Assembly (NCBI RefSeq): GCF_901933205.1
Contig: NC_044571.1
Location: 72,727,689 to 72,791,688, forward strand
Direction: 5' to 3'
From: Camarhynchus parvulus
Taxonomy: Eukaryota > Chordata > Aves > Passeriformes > Thraupidae
Length of the DNA stretch: 64,000 nucleotides
The notes beneath the pieces were generated by a model, which saw nothing but the letters and a program-made list of their open reading frames with translations, ran no database searches and was not told the origin of the DNA. The position numbers and the translations under genes are program-made. This document shows, in pieces, positions 24,241-36,540 of the stretch (its first letter is position 1; each line of letters opens with the position of its first letter).

Positions 24241-27200
24241 TAGTAGAGAAGCCTCATGATCAGCCAACCTTCAATTCATTTTGCAGAAAAGCAGGACAGT
24301 CTAACAGCCAGGATCAGTGGTAGCCAACCTGCAGGTCAGGGCAATGTACAGAACAAAGTCTTTGGCCTCCAGCCTGCTTTCTGCTGCCAGCTAGCCTCAA
24401 AGTCCTCCAGACACAGGCAGCATGTGAGCACCACTGAGAACAAATGACTAATGCTAGTAGTTATTCAGAAAGATGAACAAACAAGGGTGAAACAAGGGAA
24501 AACAATTTGGTTTGCGCTTGGGAAAATATCCGTGCAGTAGGTAACTGTAGAACGCAAAGGGGAAGAAGTGATATTGTGGCAACAAAATTTTAACTTTGAG
24601 ATCAGACAAACGAAGAGTTCTTGGAGGTTTTTGGATACCACCATCCTTGTTATCCCCCATACAGGGCAGCTAGGACACCAGTGACTTTTTATCAGCCACA
24701 ATTGCTCATCTGAGCTGCACTTCAATTCTCATTTTACTTTTATTGCCATCCTATAAAATTTTCTACAGTATTGTGGGAGTATTTTGCTCCAGTAACTCTA
24801 TGGTCCCACTCATAAATGAACATTACAACTTTATTGGTAAGCATCATGTGAAAATGCTGACCACAGCTGATATTATGCTCCAGTTTACAGGGACTGTGTA
24901 AAATTACAGTGCTTTATGCAGAGAGCTGAGTGGCTTGTGGGCCAAGAAAGCTCCTGGTTCAGATTAATTCCCACTTGAGAACAGCAACAACCAGTAGACA
25001 AAATGATATTCACTCCAAATTGATCAATATATAGGCCAGAAAGAAAATAAGTTTTATAATGAAAATCCTTCCATAATGTGATTTAGATATTAATTTAGCA
25101 GCAGGGTATTATTATTCCCTAACATGGTATTTATTTTACTGACAGATTTTATAGTATTCAAAGCCCTGAGTAAAAGGAGCTCTCAGTGATGACTGTTAGC
25201 TTTCTGGTGTGACTGTCTGGAAGAGCAAATCATTTGTTATCCCCATTGCCATGCTCATAGCTCATTACCTAACGCTCTTATGACAATTACACTTCAATCC
25301 ATATATGACCGCTAGGCAATAAAGCAACCAAAGCCACAGTCAAGCTCACCTTATTTCCTGCAGTCTTTAAGACATGGAGCTTGAAGAAATACCTTTTTGG
25401 ATTGGGGTAAGTAGCAGCTGGAGGCAGAGCTGAAAACACTAATCCTCTTTGCTGAGTGCCATTCGTTCTATAGGGAGAAACGCAGGGTAGCCATCCCAGA
25501 GCAGAGGGCATGGATGCAAGGGGAGACGAGGATGGAGCATGCTGGTAGGGTGAAATACCACCAGCAGCACTCTGTTTTCAGAGGGTTTGAAAGAGGAAGA
25601 GACAGACAGCTGCAATATTCTGGAATATCTCTGTCAGGTTAATGAGTCTGCAAATGACATCAATCTGCTGGACAGTGTGAGGGGCTGTGGTTTAAGAGAT
25701 TGGTTTTTGTGTCACAACTTCAAGAGCTGACATTATACCTTCAGGTCCAGACTTAGGAGGCACAGGGGCAGCTCCTATGCCCTGTGTGCCACCCCACCAC
25801 TTCACAAAGCACCCACCACATTGCCCAGCAAAGTCCTGAAAGGTTGTAGCACAACTTTGCATCTGAGTGCTGGCCTCCTCCCCGGCCCAGCTCTGGGAAG
25901 GGGTCTTAAATGAAAGGCATCTTTCAGGGGGAGTACAGAGCCTTTCACACTGCTGGGGTGGTCTGCAGGGGCTGGCAGCAGATGGGAAGCAGCAGGGCTG
26001 TGGTGCTTTGGGATCCACGTGGTGGAGCAGCCAGGGCTCCGGAATTCGCAGTGTAAACGATGCAGGAGGCGTGATGCGGAACTTTTATTTTTCTGCCAAT
26101 GGAAACTTCTGAAATAAAGAGAAAGGGAGATGTAATTCCCTTTCTTGCACTGATGTAATTTCAAGGGTTTCCACTGATAACACGGATGATTTGCAACCAC
26201 ATATCAACCTCCTCTCCGGCACCAGCTCCTTCTCAGACACATTTTCGTTAATATCAGATCACAAACCCCTTGTTAAAGAAATATGATTTATGAGCATCTT
26301 GAGTGTGAATGCAGAGGTGAAGGTTTCCTGGACTATTTTTAGTGGGTATGCATTCAGGTGCAGGAGAAGGAAAGGTAAGCTAGAAAAGGCTTGGAATGTT
26401 GATGAATTTTGGGTGAAATAACCTTCCTCTAGCAGCTTTTTACTTTTCCTCACCAATCCAGTGAGGCAACTGTATAATTAGGGTATCCAAAGAAAATTGC
26501 AAAGCATTAAAAAAAGTACAAAGCCAGAATATATTGTAGAATAGATGGATCATGTGATAGCAGTGTCATCTCAACCTTTTGAAACCAGCAGAATTGTCCT
26601 TGTCATTATGTCATACTGCAAAACACTGGAAATCCTGCAAAACCTAGAGTGTACAGTTTTACACATTTTAATTTCAGTTCAATTGAAATGGACTTTTTGC
26701 TGCCTTGGTTACTGAAATTGGCCTGGTAAGCACAAGACTCAGCCAAACCCCATAATTCACTCATTTTTCTTGACAGGCCTCTCAGGATCAACAGTTTCCA
26801 CTGACCTGTAAGTCTTCAAGCCAAGAGCAAATTTCTTCAGTGCAGAAATTAATCTGTGAACCCTGAACAGCAGCAGAATCAAACTGATAGTCCTGTGAAA
26901 CTACTTCAGATTTCTTTTTAATAAATGCCAGTGCTCTCCTTGACAATAATTTTAAGCTACTTTTTTAAATTTCTTTTTTATTTTCATGATCAAGTACACA
27001 TCCCCACAGGCAATATGTTTTGACAACTGCAAATACATAAGATGTGAAGCTTGTGGGCTTACCATGCTGCCCATGTTTCATGAAGATGGCCCAGCAGCAC
27101 CTAACAGTGATTATTTGTGCTACATGCTTTATTTCTGAGGAATGACATTAGCTTATATCCCAGTTACACTAAAATAATTATAAGGTGTTTCTGTATTGAA

Positions 27201-27720
27201 GTTGTGCGCAAAATGTTGTAATGTGTGGCACTGCTGCATTGCTGATGCTGCCCAACCCCACGTCAGAGAGCTCCCTTGAGAGAAAGCCCCCTATGAGATC
27301 ATCTAAGTGCAACATTTAAAAAGAGTCATGGGGGAAAAAAGTCATGCTCCTTTAAGAAAAATCACGGCTTTCAATGAAGTAATTTGAAAATGCAACATCT
27401 TTGATGCCTCCATGTCCCCTCTCGCTGCATGTGGTATTTCTTGACTCAGCAGCTCTGTGGCTGCCAGCTCTGAGTCTCTTCTGCCTCCCCATCTCCCTCC
27501 ACCCCTTCCAGTCCTCTCTGCTGTTACTCTGGCCCAAATCCCCTGCATTCACAGCAATGAGCATTTTCACTCTTCCAGCTATCTGAAGGAATCCTTCTTC
27601 CAAAATGTGTTAACCATTTTTTCTTATTTTGGTTTTCCTACTTTAATATTTAACAAAGTTTATGAAACAGTCTTTTGTTTTGAAGGATCTGGCATTTATG
27701 GCAGAGACACTGAAACCCAA
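24241..27720. other. Intergenic, no gene recognised
   Basis: No exon or RNA gene is visible. A faint FAD-like phrase near 25,645 may be another CR1 relic but is too short to call. Overlapping frames at 25.7-26.2 kb on both strands are not gene-like. Confidence 0.5.
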
Positions 27721-27769
27721 TGACCTTTAGTGTCTCTCCCAAGCCAAACCATTCTATGGTTCTATGGTA
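27721..27769 (+). mobile_element. Very short CR1 3' tail
   Basis: Only the last roughly 50 bp of a CR1 element remain: CCCAAGCCAAACC followed by the diagnostic tail ATTCTATGGTTCTATGG. Nothing CR1-like is visible upstream, so this is either a severely 5'-truncated insertion or the last readable part of an old one. Confidence 0.7.
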
Positions 27770-28374
27770 ACAGTAACAACCCTTTCTTTTTCCTCAAGCT
27801 GGAATCCTAAAACAATTCAAGCCTGCTATTGTCCTGCAGTTTAGCTTTCTACCCAAATGTGTGCACCTCAGTAGCAATAACCTTTCTGTTAATTTAAAAG
27901 CAATAACCATTTCGTTTTGCTTGATAACCAGGGCCCATATCCTGCTGATTCTGGAGAAATGCTGGGTCACAGCTTTCATATTGAGAAATAAGTGTGATAG
28001 GAATATCTGCTGGAATCTCATCTAAACTTGAACTATCCAAATATTTTAACAGCTTTGTGGATATTTTCTGAGTTCAACAGTTATAATGTCACTTAAGAAA
28101 TGTAAAATGAATGTATTTTACTTTGCTAAATGGCTTTCCATATAATGGAGAATAAGAAAAAAAATTGTAAAATATAAAGGATGGGCTGCCAACCTCTCCA
28201 TACCTCTCCCCACAGCTACACCTGTTTTCAGTTAATAAAAAATCAGGGAAACATTTGTGTTGGAAGTGGGGTGTGAAAGGAAGAGAAACATGTGCACATC
28301 ATCCTTACAAATAAAACACATCCTGCTTTGGAAATGATGATTTAGAAAGGAAACGTACCAAAATGGAAAGAATT

Positions 28375-28760
28375 CAGAAAACAAGATGGATTGGAGGATC
28401 AAGAATCATGGACTGCAAGGAAAGCTGGAGGATTTGGTATTGTTTAGTCTAGAAATAAGGGTTGTGGGGGCATAGTGTCCAAATATGTAGAAGGTAGCTC
28501 TAAGGAGGAAAGAATAAACCCTGTTCATATCCCCTGGGGTTAGGACATGTTGTCATAGGCTTAACTGAGAAGGAGATGGTTTCACCAGGGAAAGTAGGTC
28601 CCAGCTGAGGTGACAAGGGAGAAACAGGCTCACAACGGATGCTGCACATCCCCATCACCCCTCATTTCTAAGAACAAGCAATGGAGAAAAGACCGAGGGA
28701 AAGCCGCCTGATGATGAGGTTAGGTGATTTCTTAAGTCCTTCCTAAGTCTGCTTCTTACA
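28375..28760 (+). mobile_element. Ancient CR1 3' relic, forward orientation
   Basis: The stretch matches the layout of old CR1 subfamilies: ATGGATTGGAGGATC, then CTGGAGGATTTGGTATTG, GTTTAGTCTAGAAATAAGG, CTCTAAGGAGGAAAG and GGTTAGGACATG. It closes with a degraded form of the GACCTCTTGAGGTCCCTTCC end near 28,720-28,760. No octamer tail survives and no frame is open, so this is a dead, diverged copy. Confidence 0.72.
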
Positions 28761-31700
28761 ATTACCGTGTTGGAGTTGGGAGCAGCTTGGATACACTCTG
28801 AAACCATTGGGGTTTTTTTCTTAAAACATTAGGATGCTCTAAGTAGCAGTTGTGAGGCACAGTGACTGTGGTAGGAGCCTGGCAGAGATTTTGAGCACTC
28901 CTCTGCCTTGCTCCTGCTGGCCTCCCTTTCTAGAAATTACACCTGCTTACACTGCAGTAAAAGTCAAACTCCATTTGGAGGCCGACAGTCTTCATTGTCC
29001 AAATCAGACAGAAGATCCAGGGATTTCAGTCCTCAGTGCATTTGGTTTGTGTGGCAAGGTTTTGGTACTGTGTGTGTGGAGGCTATGGGGGTGGCCTCTG
29101 TGAGAAGCTGGCAGAAGCTTCCCACATTTCCAACAGAACCAATGCCAGCCAGCTCCAAGACAGACCCACCACTGGCCAAGGATGAGCCCATCAGTGACAG
29201 AGAAGAGCAACGGAGTGGCTGTGTAAGCACTCAGCGTCCAACCAGGGTCAACCCAACCCACTCATGTAACAGACCATTTAATCTCAAAAGTGCTGGGGCT
29301 GCTGTTATGGCTGAGACAGGCAGGAGAGCCAAGACCCTGCTCAATGAAATGCAGTGAAGTCTGGGCTCCCACCTTGGCTTACAGAGGCTGAAGATATGTG
29401 CATCAGCTTATATGGAGTAATTCAACACTCTTTAAGAAAATAGAGCTGTTTCCTTTTGGATCCCAAGTGAGTGGGAGGATGTCTAGTTCATTTTTTATTC
29501 ATCTGAATCTTTTGAAAGCATCCTAGTCTTGCAGTGAAACATTTTGCAGTGTGTTATGAAAGGACAACTAAAAATCTTGTCCACCTTTTTTTTTTTAATG
29601 TCTTTCATTCTCAGCTTGCCAGTCCCACAAGCTATTAGGAAAAGGGAGTCCTCTATGGTGAATGGAAAATAGTAAATCCAGGGTGGGATCAGAAGTACAA
29701 ACAATCCATCAGCACGTTAAAAACACAAACTGACAAAAAATACAACCCTCGGGGTTCTTAAACACACTCACAGTAAAAACTGTCTGGGTTATGAATTAGA
29801 GACAGAGAAAGTGATGCCTGAAATGGATACAGAGCAAGGAAGATAAGGTGACAATTTTTATGGATGAGTGTATGTTACACTCGAAAGGGTCCCCTGTCCA
29901 TGGGAGCTTCCTTCATGTTTCCTGAAGAGCCAATGTCAACAGTCCGCTTTCTGCTTGCAATAAATTTAAGTCCCATCAGCCATAAAACAAAGATGCCCTA
30001 TTCTTAGTGCAACCTCAATAACTTCCCATTCTAGTCACTATAAACATTTCTGTTACGAATGTATAATTCTCACCAGTCCCTTGTATGCCAGCCTGACTCA
30101 TGTTACCTAATTTATCACTCTGTGCCTCAAAGCACTGAAATGGGGATTTGGCTGTCTATGTGGCCAGTGCTTTGTGGAGCTCCAGGGAGTCTGTTGGCAA
30201 CACCTGGCTGTAACACAAAAAACAGTGCAGGTTATTTATGACCTGTATGCTGATAACCATGTTTCTCAACTGTAATTTTGGGACAAGCATCTGAAAACAC
30301 CCTCCCTCAGCAAGGTTTAGGTGATAGAATGTCTCTTCTCAAAAATATGTTGAATATGAATAGAAACAAACCCTGATGCTGAGTATTACTGTGGGTGCTG
30401 AGGACAGCCGGTTTTCCAGGACTCAGGTAGTGTAAGGGGTACACTAAGATTCAATAACGCTCAAGTTTATACTGAAGAGATGTGTGTTCTGCCCATATCT
30501 GAACACTTAGTAGATGTTTCCTAAGGTCAGCCTCCTCTGTCTCAATGGCACCTACCTTTTGTACTCAGGACTAAGCTGCAGTTCCGTTTTCGTGTGTTCC
30601 CACCACTACCCACCTACCCGAGAGCAAAGTTAAACGGCTCCAGGCACAAGTGCTCAGATTAAGTTTGGAAATGTTGCACACAAAGGGACGAGATTAGGCC
30701 TTATCTCAAATGAAATGCTATCCTTTCATGTCTGATACTTAGCTCTCCTGAGGTCCTTGTGGATGTATATCCCGTTACTGACTTTCAACTTTGCCTTGCC
30801 ATTTGCAATTGAAAGACTGAACACTGGACAAGGACACTAAGAAAATCTTCAGTGCAGAGAAAGCAAAAATAAACAATCTCATGAGTGTATTAGTGTGAAT
30901 GAAAGAATAAGGCATAAAAATGAGAAGGAAGATATAGGAAAAACAGGGAAAACGTGCATGGTAGGAAAATTCAAATGTCACTTGCTTCTGGGAGGTGTTA
31001 ATATTGGGCCATATACACATTGAGATACTTATGCCAGCCATATTTGCTCACAAGCATTGTACTGGTTTAACCACACTGATTAAAAAAATCAAACTTAATT
31101 AAATCAGAGCGATGTTTGCATGCAGGAAGCATGCAGCCCTTCAAAGGCAAACTTCCCTTTGATGTGCTGGACTGAATTTCACAGAGCATAAGGCTGAAGG
31201 GAATATTAAGAATTGGCAGAATTGCTGGCTGGCTCATCCATAAGGCTGGGACATAAAAGACTTCCCTGGTATCTGGGCGTTAGGTGTAGCCATGGGAGGA
31301 TGGCCCTAGATGGCCCCAGTGGTGATTCCATGTGGAGCACCCATGCTCAGACTCTCCCTGTACTGTGCTGTGCCTGTTCCTGCAGCTGAGCTGTCAGCTG
31401 GGCTCCCCATTCAGCTCCACACTCATCCCTGCTGCTGGAAACATGCCACATGCTGCAAACTTGGACTCCACATTCACGTGGGATCACCTGTACTTCTGGG
31501 GTAGAGAGAGAGGGTAGGTCTCTGTTTATTTGACAAGCTTTGGCAGAACAGCCCAAGTGAGGTGTTTCCCAGCCCTTAAGGAGGCTTGAGGCAGAGCATC
31601 TGGCACAAAAGGCCCTGTAAACTTTACTGCTTGGGAAGGGACAGGATGGGGTGCTTCCTGTTAACGTGATACTACCTGCACAAAACATTAATAACTGCTG

Positions 31701-34700
31701 TGGCCTGAATCCCAGGACGTTCATGAATTCCACTTAGCAGCTACTCACATTGCATTTAGCAGTTTTATTAGCAGTTTGCTATCAAAACAGAAGGGCAGGG
31801 CTTGGTACCTGGGCCACCTTCTACCCAAACCCTTTGAGACCAGAGCACAGAGGATGCTCTCAGCTCATCACCACTTTCTGGGAAAGAAGCAGCAATAAAC
31901 ACCATGGAGATGAGCAATGAAGGATTCACACTGTAGGTCAAATACCCACCTCTCAAAGCTCCTGTGCTGAGTTCCAGCATCCATTCCACTCATCTTGTGT
32001 TTTCCAAGTTTTCATTTCAGCTCAGCTTTTCTCCATCTGAGTAGCTCCAATCTGTCCAGGATATGGTCCTATTTTTAGCTGTTCACGATGCACGAGCAGC
32101 ACAAGATTCTAGGTACTGGGATATTAAAACAGAAAGTCAATGCATCAGATCTCATTGAAATACAACTGCCCCCGGAGATTCCAATTCAGATCAACTTCAT
32201 GTCTTTAATTGCATGGGGCACCTGTGTGGTTCATAAAATTAGCGTTCAGGCAACTGTGCCCTTTTGGGGCAGATTTGATAGAACCATGGGTTTTTAGTGC
32301 AGGTTAAGTACTGTTCATTCATTTCTAGCCTCACATAGCTCCTCAGATATCATAATTTTCTTGGAAGGGAACGTCTGCTAGTGCTAATGTGCTTGGAAAG
32401 CTCATAAAACCCAGAGGTAGCAGCAGCCTGTGCATCTTGCATTTGCTAACAGTTCACTGTGGGTTTCTCTGATGTGGCAGATTTACAGGGGTCATATTTC
32501 CACCTGGATGAGCTTGCCCATAAATAATTCTCCCGTCTTGTGTACAAACGTGATTTTCCTACAACACCCATACATTTCTCTGTCCCAATTCTCCCCCTGT
32601 CTCTCTGGTATTTTTCTTCACACCACACCGTGGTCAAGGCAACAGAAAGAAAATCTTTTTATTAACATGCATGTTATTTTCTGAGCCTTCTATGTCTTTT
32701 TTGAGGGGGGTAGGGCTCAGGCAGGATTTTAGCTGGTGGTGATAATGGTGCAGTTTAAGGCTGATTAGGTGCAATTATACACCTTGTCTTTTCATTGTTC
32801 AGACCAACTCAGGCCAGAAATACCCAGGCTGATGTTAAAGCCCTGATAGCATGAGAAGCAGTACCCAGTAGGTGCCCCACAGCCTGGGCAATGTCACAGT
32901 GTGCCTGCTTTGTGCTGTGGGGGGGCAGGCACTGGGGTGGCTTAGGCAGCAACAGCCCTGGCCTCATGCCTGGCCTCACACCAGCCCATGTGGGGTTTTC
33001 TTCATCCTTGGACAAACACTGAGGGAGAGCTGGGTGATTTTTCCACTGGGAATCTCTGCACAGAGGCAGGTTAACCATCAGGCAGGGGCAGTTCTGGGAA
33101 TTCTGCACAGGCTGCAATGGCATCCTCTCCCCAGCCTTGATCATGCCCCCAGTGTACAAAGTTCTCTCAAATCCAAACGAAATCCAAATGAAAACCAACA
33201 AAGTCCTGATCTGCCAGAAAGAAACTGTTGGTTAAACTCTGAACAGTCTTTAGGGAAAGCCTATTTTTCCTGTTTCCCATTTTTGGCTGTTCTTAGTGGG
33301 TTCATTTATTTTTACCCTTTGAGATTAATCATGGTAAGGCACAAGACCCACTTGCTCTCGTGTCACACCAGGCAAGGTGCTCCAGGCTGCCTGTAGATTG
33401 CTCTGGACTCTGCATGCTTCCTTCTGGTCATTTCTGCTCCAGCAAGGGGCAGGGAGGCTTTGTAAAACCCTGCTCCCTCCCAGTCGCTCCTGCCAGTTCA
33501 CACCTCCTGCCCCAAACCTCCTGTCCACTTTTCTGGCAGAGGAGGTTAGGGAAAGGTATGGAAACATTGGATCCACAGAAGAACTGAAGCTAACAAAAAC
33601 ATGTTGCCTGTATGTTTGCATATGTAAACATATTTGTGCTTTGAACAGAAGAAAGCTTCTCCATCGTGGTCACAAAACAGCAAGATTTTGATCTATTTGC
33701 CTCTGTGAGAAGGTGAAAGAGTCAGTAGTCAATGAAGAGTGTGGGAAAGGTGCTCATGGTAGTAGATAAAAGAACACCTCTGTGCACGTGCAAGCATTTC
33801 AGAAAGCTTATGCAACATTTCCTTTTCAAATAAACAGATACATACAGCCCTGTTTCCAAAATGTCACCGAGAATATCACTTGCAAATGTTTTTGGAAAGG
33901 AGGTTGCCAAATTGCTAAATATATTCTGTGCTTAGAATAGGCATTTTGTACTGTTTCCTTTCTACCCTGATAAATCTTTTCTTAGCCCTCCCACAGAAAC
34001 TCAAAGACCTGCCTGGGGACAGCATCCCGCTGGGTTGGGTGCTTGTCCCCACGTTTAGAGCCGGGTGCTGTGCCAGGGGAAGCCCATGACCCTGCTCGTG
34101 TCCCCCTTGCTGCCAACCCCTCGCAGCACTGGCATGGTGGAAGAGGATGAAGGAGGAGAAGCAGGGACATGACCAAAGGGGTGGGAGTGGAAGGGCGGGA
34201 GAAGCTGTGAGAGCACCAGCACAAGGTCTGCACTGCGTGGGGATGGGGTTCACAGCTGGCCAGTGCCAAGGCCCAGAGGGGCAGAAATCAGCTGACATCA
34301 TGGCTTTCCGAGACTCATGCTTTAAAAATGTAGAAGGCTTTTTTATATACTACTCTGCCTCAGTGATGAATGGCCATCTGTCTGTAAATTAGTACAGATA
34401 GCAAGAATGCATCATGTCAAGGTTTTTACACTTCAGCTGAAAGACCTCACACATGCAACGATCAGGAAATGGTGCAACTCATAACACATGAGCACACACT
34501 GCATACAAACCTCTGCCCTACCCATCCACTGCTTTCCCAGAGATATCAGGGGCAGCCTGCTGGGCTTTCTGGAATCAGACAGTGTCCTCCAAGAGCTATT
34601 TCCTGGTGGTCACATGTATCTATGATTTTCTTTTTATTGGTCAGTCGTACAGTAAGGAGAAAAAGTCAGGTCAGATCCACAAACCCCAGTGCTTCTGAGG

Positions 34701-35545
34701 AGGCAGAAGAACTCATACTGCATTCCAGACTTAAATATTTCATCTTTCCTTACTTACGTGATTCCACTGACTCACAAAAATGAGGGTACAAGGAGAGGGG
34801 AGATGCCCACATTAATCTCAACAAAGAAATCACTGAAGCATTACTACATGGACATGCTGAGCCTAAATAATGCATCCAGGGTAGCCACATAACATGGAAC
34901 CAAATTCATCATTTACTACTATTTTAGTCATATATGGCAAGAACCATCACCACCAAGCTGCAGAACCAGCACGTCCATTTGTGCTTGCAGGAGGAGAACC
35001 AGCTTGGGTTCTCCAGATGGAAAGTAATCTTGTTAAAGCTGAATCTCTTCCCAATCCAATTCACCACGGGGATGTAAAAACTCATCTTGCAGAAAGAAAG
35101 CAGTGAAATGCTGCACACGAGATGGTAGGGTCTCTCTGCTTTTCCTTTTGTGATCAACGTGGGAGAAAATCCATGCAGTCTGTAACAGCTAGAAAGGCTG
35201 GAGATAAAAATATCCCTCACAACACGTAGGAAGGGTTGGAAAAAACCTCCTGGGTGATCAGGAGTAGCCCCTCACTGCTGAAGACACCACATTTAATGAA
35301 GGTATACAATAATGTACCAACATGACAGCTGTATCAAACCACGACCATTTGGAGCACTACACCTTCTGCTCCTGGCTGGCAGGGATCCTCCTCCTCTTCC
35401 GATCAGTACGATCAGTACGCTTTCTTCCCTTCTCCAGCTGAGATTTATTTATAGCCTACTTACAACCATTTGTTCTTGAGCCAACACCATCCATTAGTGG
35501 AACTAGTGGTTCCTCCTCCTTATTGCTCACGGCTTCCCGGAGCAC
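28761..35545. other. Intergenic DNA upstream of ARHGAP20, no gene recognised
   Basis: I see no splice-flanked conserved frame, RNA gene or clear repeat. The longest frame (174 codons on plus at 32,872) is overlapped by 130 codons on minus and has no family features. GC content rises towards the CpG island from about 35.4 kb. Distal regulatory elements could sit here, but sequence alone does not show them. Confidence 0.5.
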
Positions 35546-35579
35546 GATGGCATCCCCTTGGCGATGGCATCTCCTTGGC
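35546..35579. repeat. 17-bp tandem duplication at the edge of the CpG island
   Basis: The unit GATGGCATCCCCTTGGC is followed directly by GATGGCATCTCCTTGGC, with one C/T difference. It marks the start of the GC-rich promoter region. Confidence 0.88.
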
Positions 35580-35728
35580 ACTGGGAGCCTCTGGTGCCAT
35601 GGTCGCAGGGACCCCCAGAGCTGCCCCCAGCCCACTGCTCGCTCCTCAGACGGGAGGGCTCTGGGGAGAGCCATGCCTGGTGCTGAACTGGCTGCTGCAG
35701 GGACATACGGGAGACCACAGCCCTGGCA

Positions 35729-35935
35729 GCACCCGCCCCACTCCCGGGACCCCACAGCAGCTCCCGGTGCTCTGACCCCGCACCGCCCACCACAGCGCCC
35801 TGTGCCCACAACACCCGCGCCACTTCTGGCACCCTGCTGCACGCCCCCAGCGCTGTAAGCCCTCCCGACACGCCCCGCAGTGCTGTGTCCCTGTCACACC
35901 CGTCCCATTCCCGGGATCCCTCAGCTCCCGGCTCG
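35729..35935. repeat. Degenerate minisatellite, about 84-bp period, three copies
   Basis: Three anchors are spaced almost evenly. CACCCGCCCCACTCCCGGGA begins at 35,729, CACCCGCGCCACTTCTGGCA at 35,812 and CACCCGTCCCATTCCCGGGA near 35,896, giving spacings of 83 and 84 bp. The text before each anchor is also related (CCCTGGCAG, CCCTGTGCC and GTCCCTGTC). The copies have diverged, so this is an old tandem expansion. It lies directly upstream of the ARHGAP20 core promoter and supplies several C-rich, KLF/Sp1-like and CCCGGG elements. Confidence 0.7.
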
Positions 35936-36107
35936 CCGCCGTCCCCGCGCGCCCCCGGCCCCGCAGCGCGCGCAGGCGCGGGAGGCGAGCGCGCGCACCG
36001 CCGCCCACCGCCGTCCCCGTCCCCCGCGCCCCCCCGAGGCCGCGCATGCGTCGCCGCCGCCCTCCCGCTGCGGGACCCCCTGCCCGGAGCGGACCCAGAG
36101 AGGCGGA

Positions 36108-36170
36108 GGGGGCGTGGCCTGCGGGGCGTGTCCCGCGGGGGCGTGTCCCGCGCGGGGGGGGCGTGGCGCG
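36108..36170 (+). promoter_or_regulatory. Cluster of four GC-box / KLF-type sites
   Basis: Four GGGGCGTG cores stand in a row, starting near 36109, 36124, 36138 and 36158. The first and last continue as GGGGCGTGGC, the high-affinity Sp1/KLF form. The first three are 14-15 bp apart, so they are regularly phased. They lie 80-140 bp upstream of the initiation codon, where a core promoter is expected. The regular spacing also makes this a small tandem repeat. Confidence 0.7.
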
Positions 36171-36188
36171 ACGAGGCGCGCCTTGTCC

Positions 36189-36345
36189 ATGGTGCGGGCG
36201 GCGGCGCGGGTGTCCCCGCGGCGGGAGCGCGGCGGCGCGGGGCTGTATGGACGTGATGTCCCCGCAACAGGAGCACCTCGGCCCGGGCCGCTCGTCCTCG
36301 GTGAGCGGCGAGAGCAGGGGCTTCGTCGCCGCCGACGGCAAGAAG
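36189..36345 (+). other. Overlapping upstream reading frame in exon 1
   Basis: An ATG at 36189 lies 58 nt upstream of the ARHGAP20 start in another frame. It stays open through the end of exon 1. After splicing to 46289 it continues to a TAG at 46360-46362, giving 76 codons. It therefore overlaps the main start and would reduce its use if the transcript begins upstream of 36189. Both ATGs have T at -3 and G at +4, so neither is strongly favoured. Whether it is in the mRNA depends on the unmapped start site. Confidence 0.4.
36247..36345 (+). CDS. ARHGAP20: ARHGAP20 coding exon 1 (residues 1-33)
   Basis: This exon encodes the first 33 residues of the Rho GTPase-activating protein ARHGAP20 (also called RA-RhoGAP). 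The start reads M-D-V-M-S-P-Q-Q-E and continues P-G-R-S-S-S, which matches the N-terminus of the mammalian protein (M-E-A-M-S-P-Q-Q-E, then P-G-R-S-S-S) as I remember it; this fixes the start codon. The exon ends AAG-AAG before the donor GTGAGG, in phase 0. The frame is open further upstream because of GC richness, but nothing upstream resembles the family. A second in-frame ATG at 36256 is an alternative start. The family protein accelerates GTP hydrolysis on Rho-type GTPases and binds Rap1 through its RA domain. This exon carries no domain of its own. Confidence 0.9.
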
Positions 36346-36540
36346 GTGAGGTCGCCCCCGGAGACCATACGGGAAAGCTGCCCCCGGTCCTCGTCCGCGT
36401 CCCGGAGCTTCCCGCGTCGCGCACCGCCGGTCAGCGCGGCCCCACCGCGCGCTCCGCCGCGCCATCTCGCTGGGTCCTGCACGCCGCCGTCGGAACCGGG
36501 TTCGGGGGAGCCGCTGGTGGAGCCGGGGCTGTCGGCGGGA

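Noticed and set aside
25610..25690. Possible CR1 reverse-transcriptase remnant (phrase around TCTGCAAATGACATCAATCT)
   Set aside because: It resembles the F-A-D-D region of CR1, but only about 35 bp match and nothing on either side supports it.
31175..31215. CR1-like phrase TTTCACAGAGCATAAGGCTG
   Set aside because: It starts like a reversed CR1 tail, but the following sequence does not continue as CR1.
35220..35260. Possible short reversed CR1 end (GTAGGAAGGGTTGGAAAAAACC)
   Set aside because: Too short and diverged to separate from chance.
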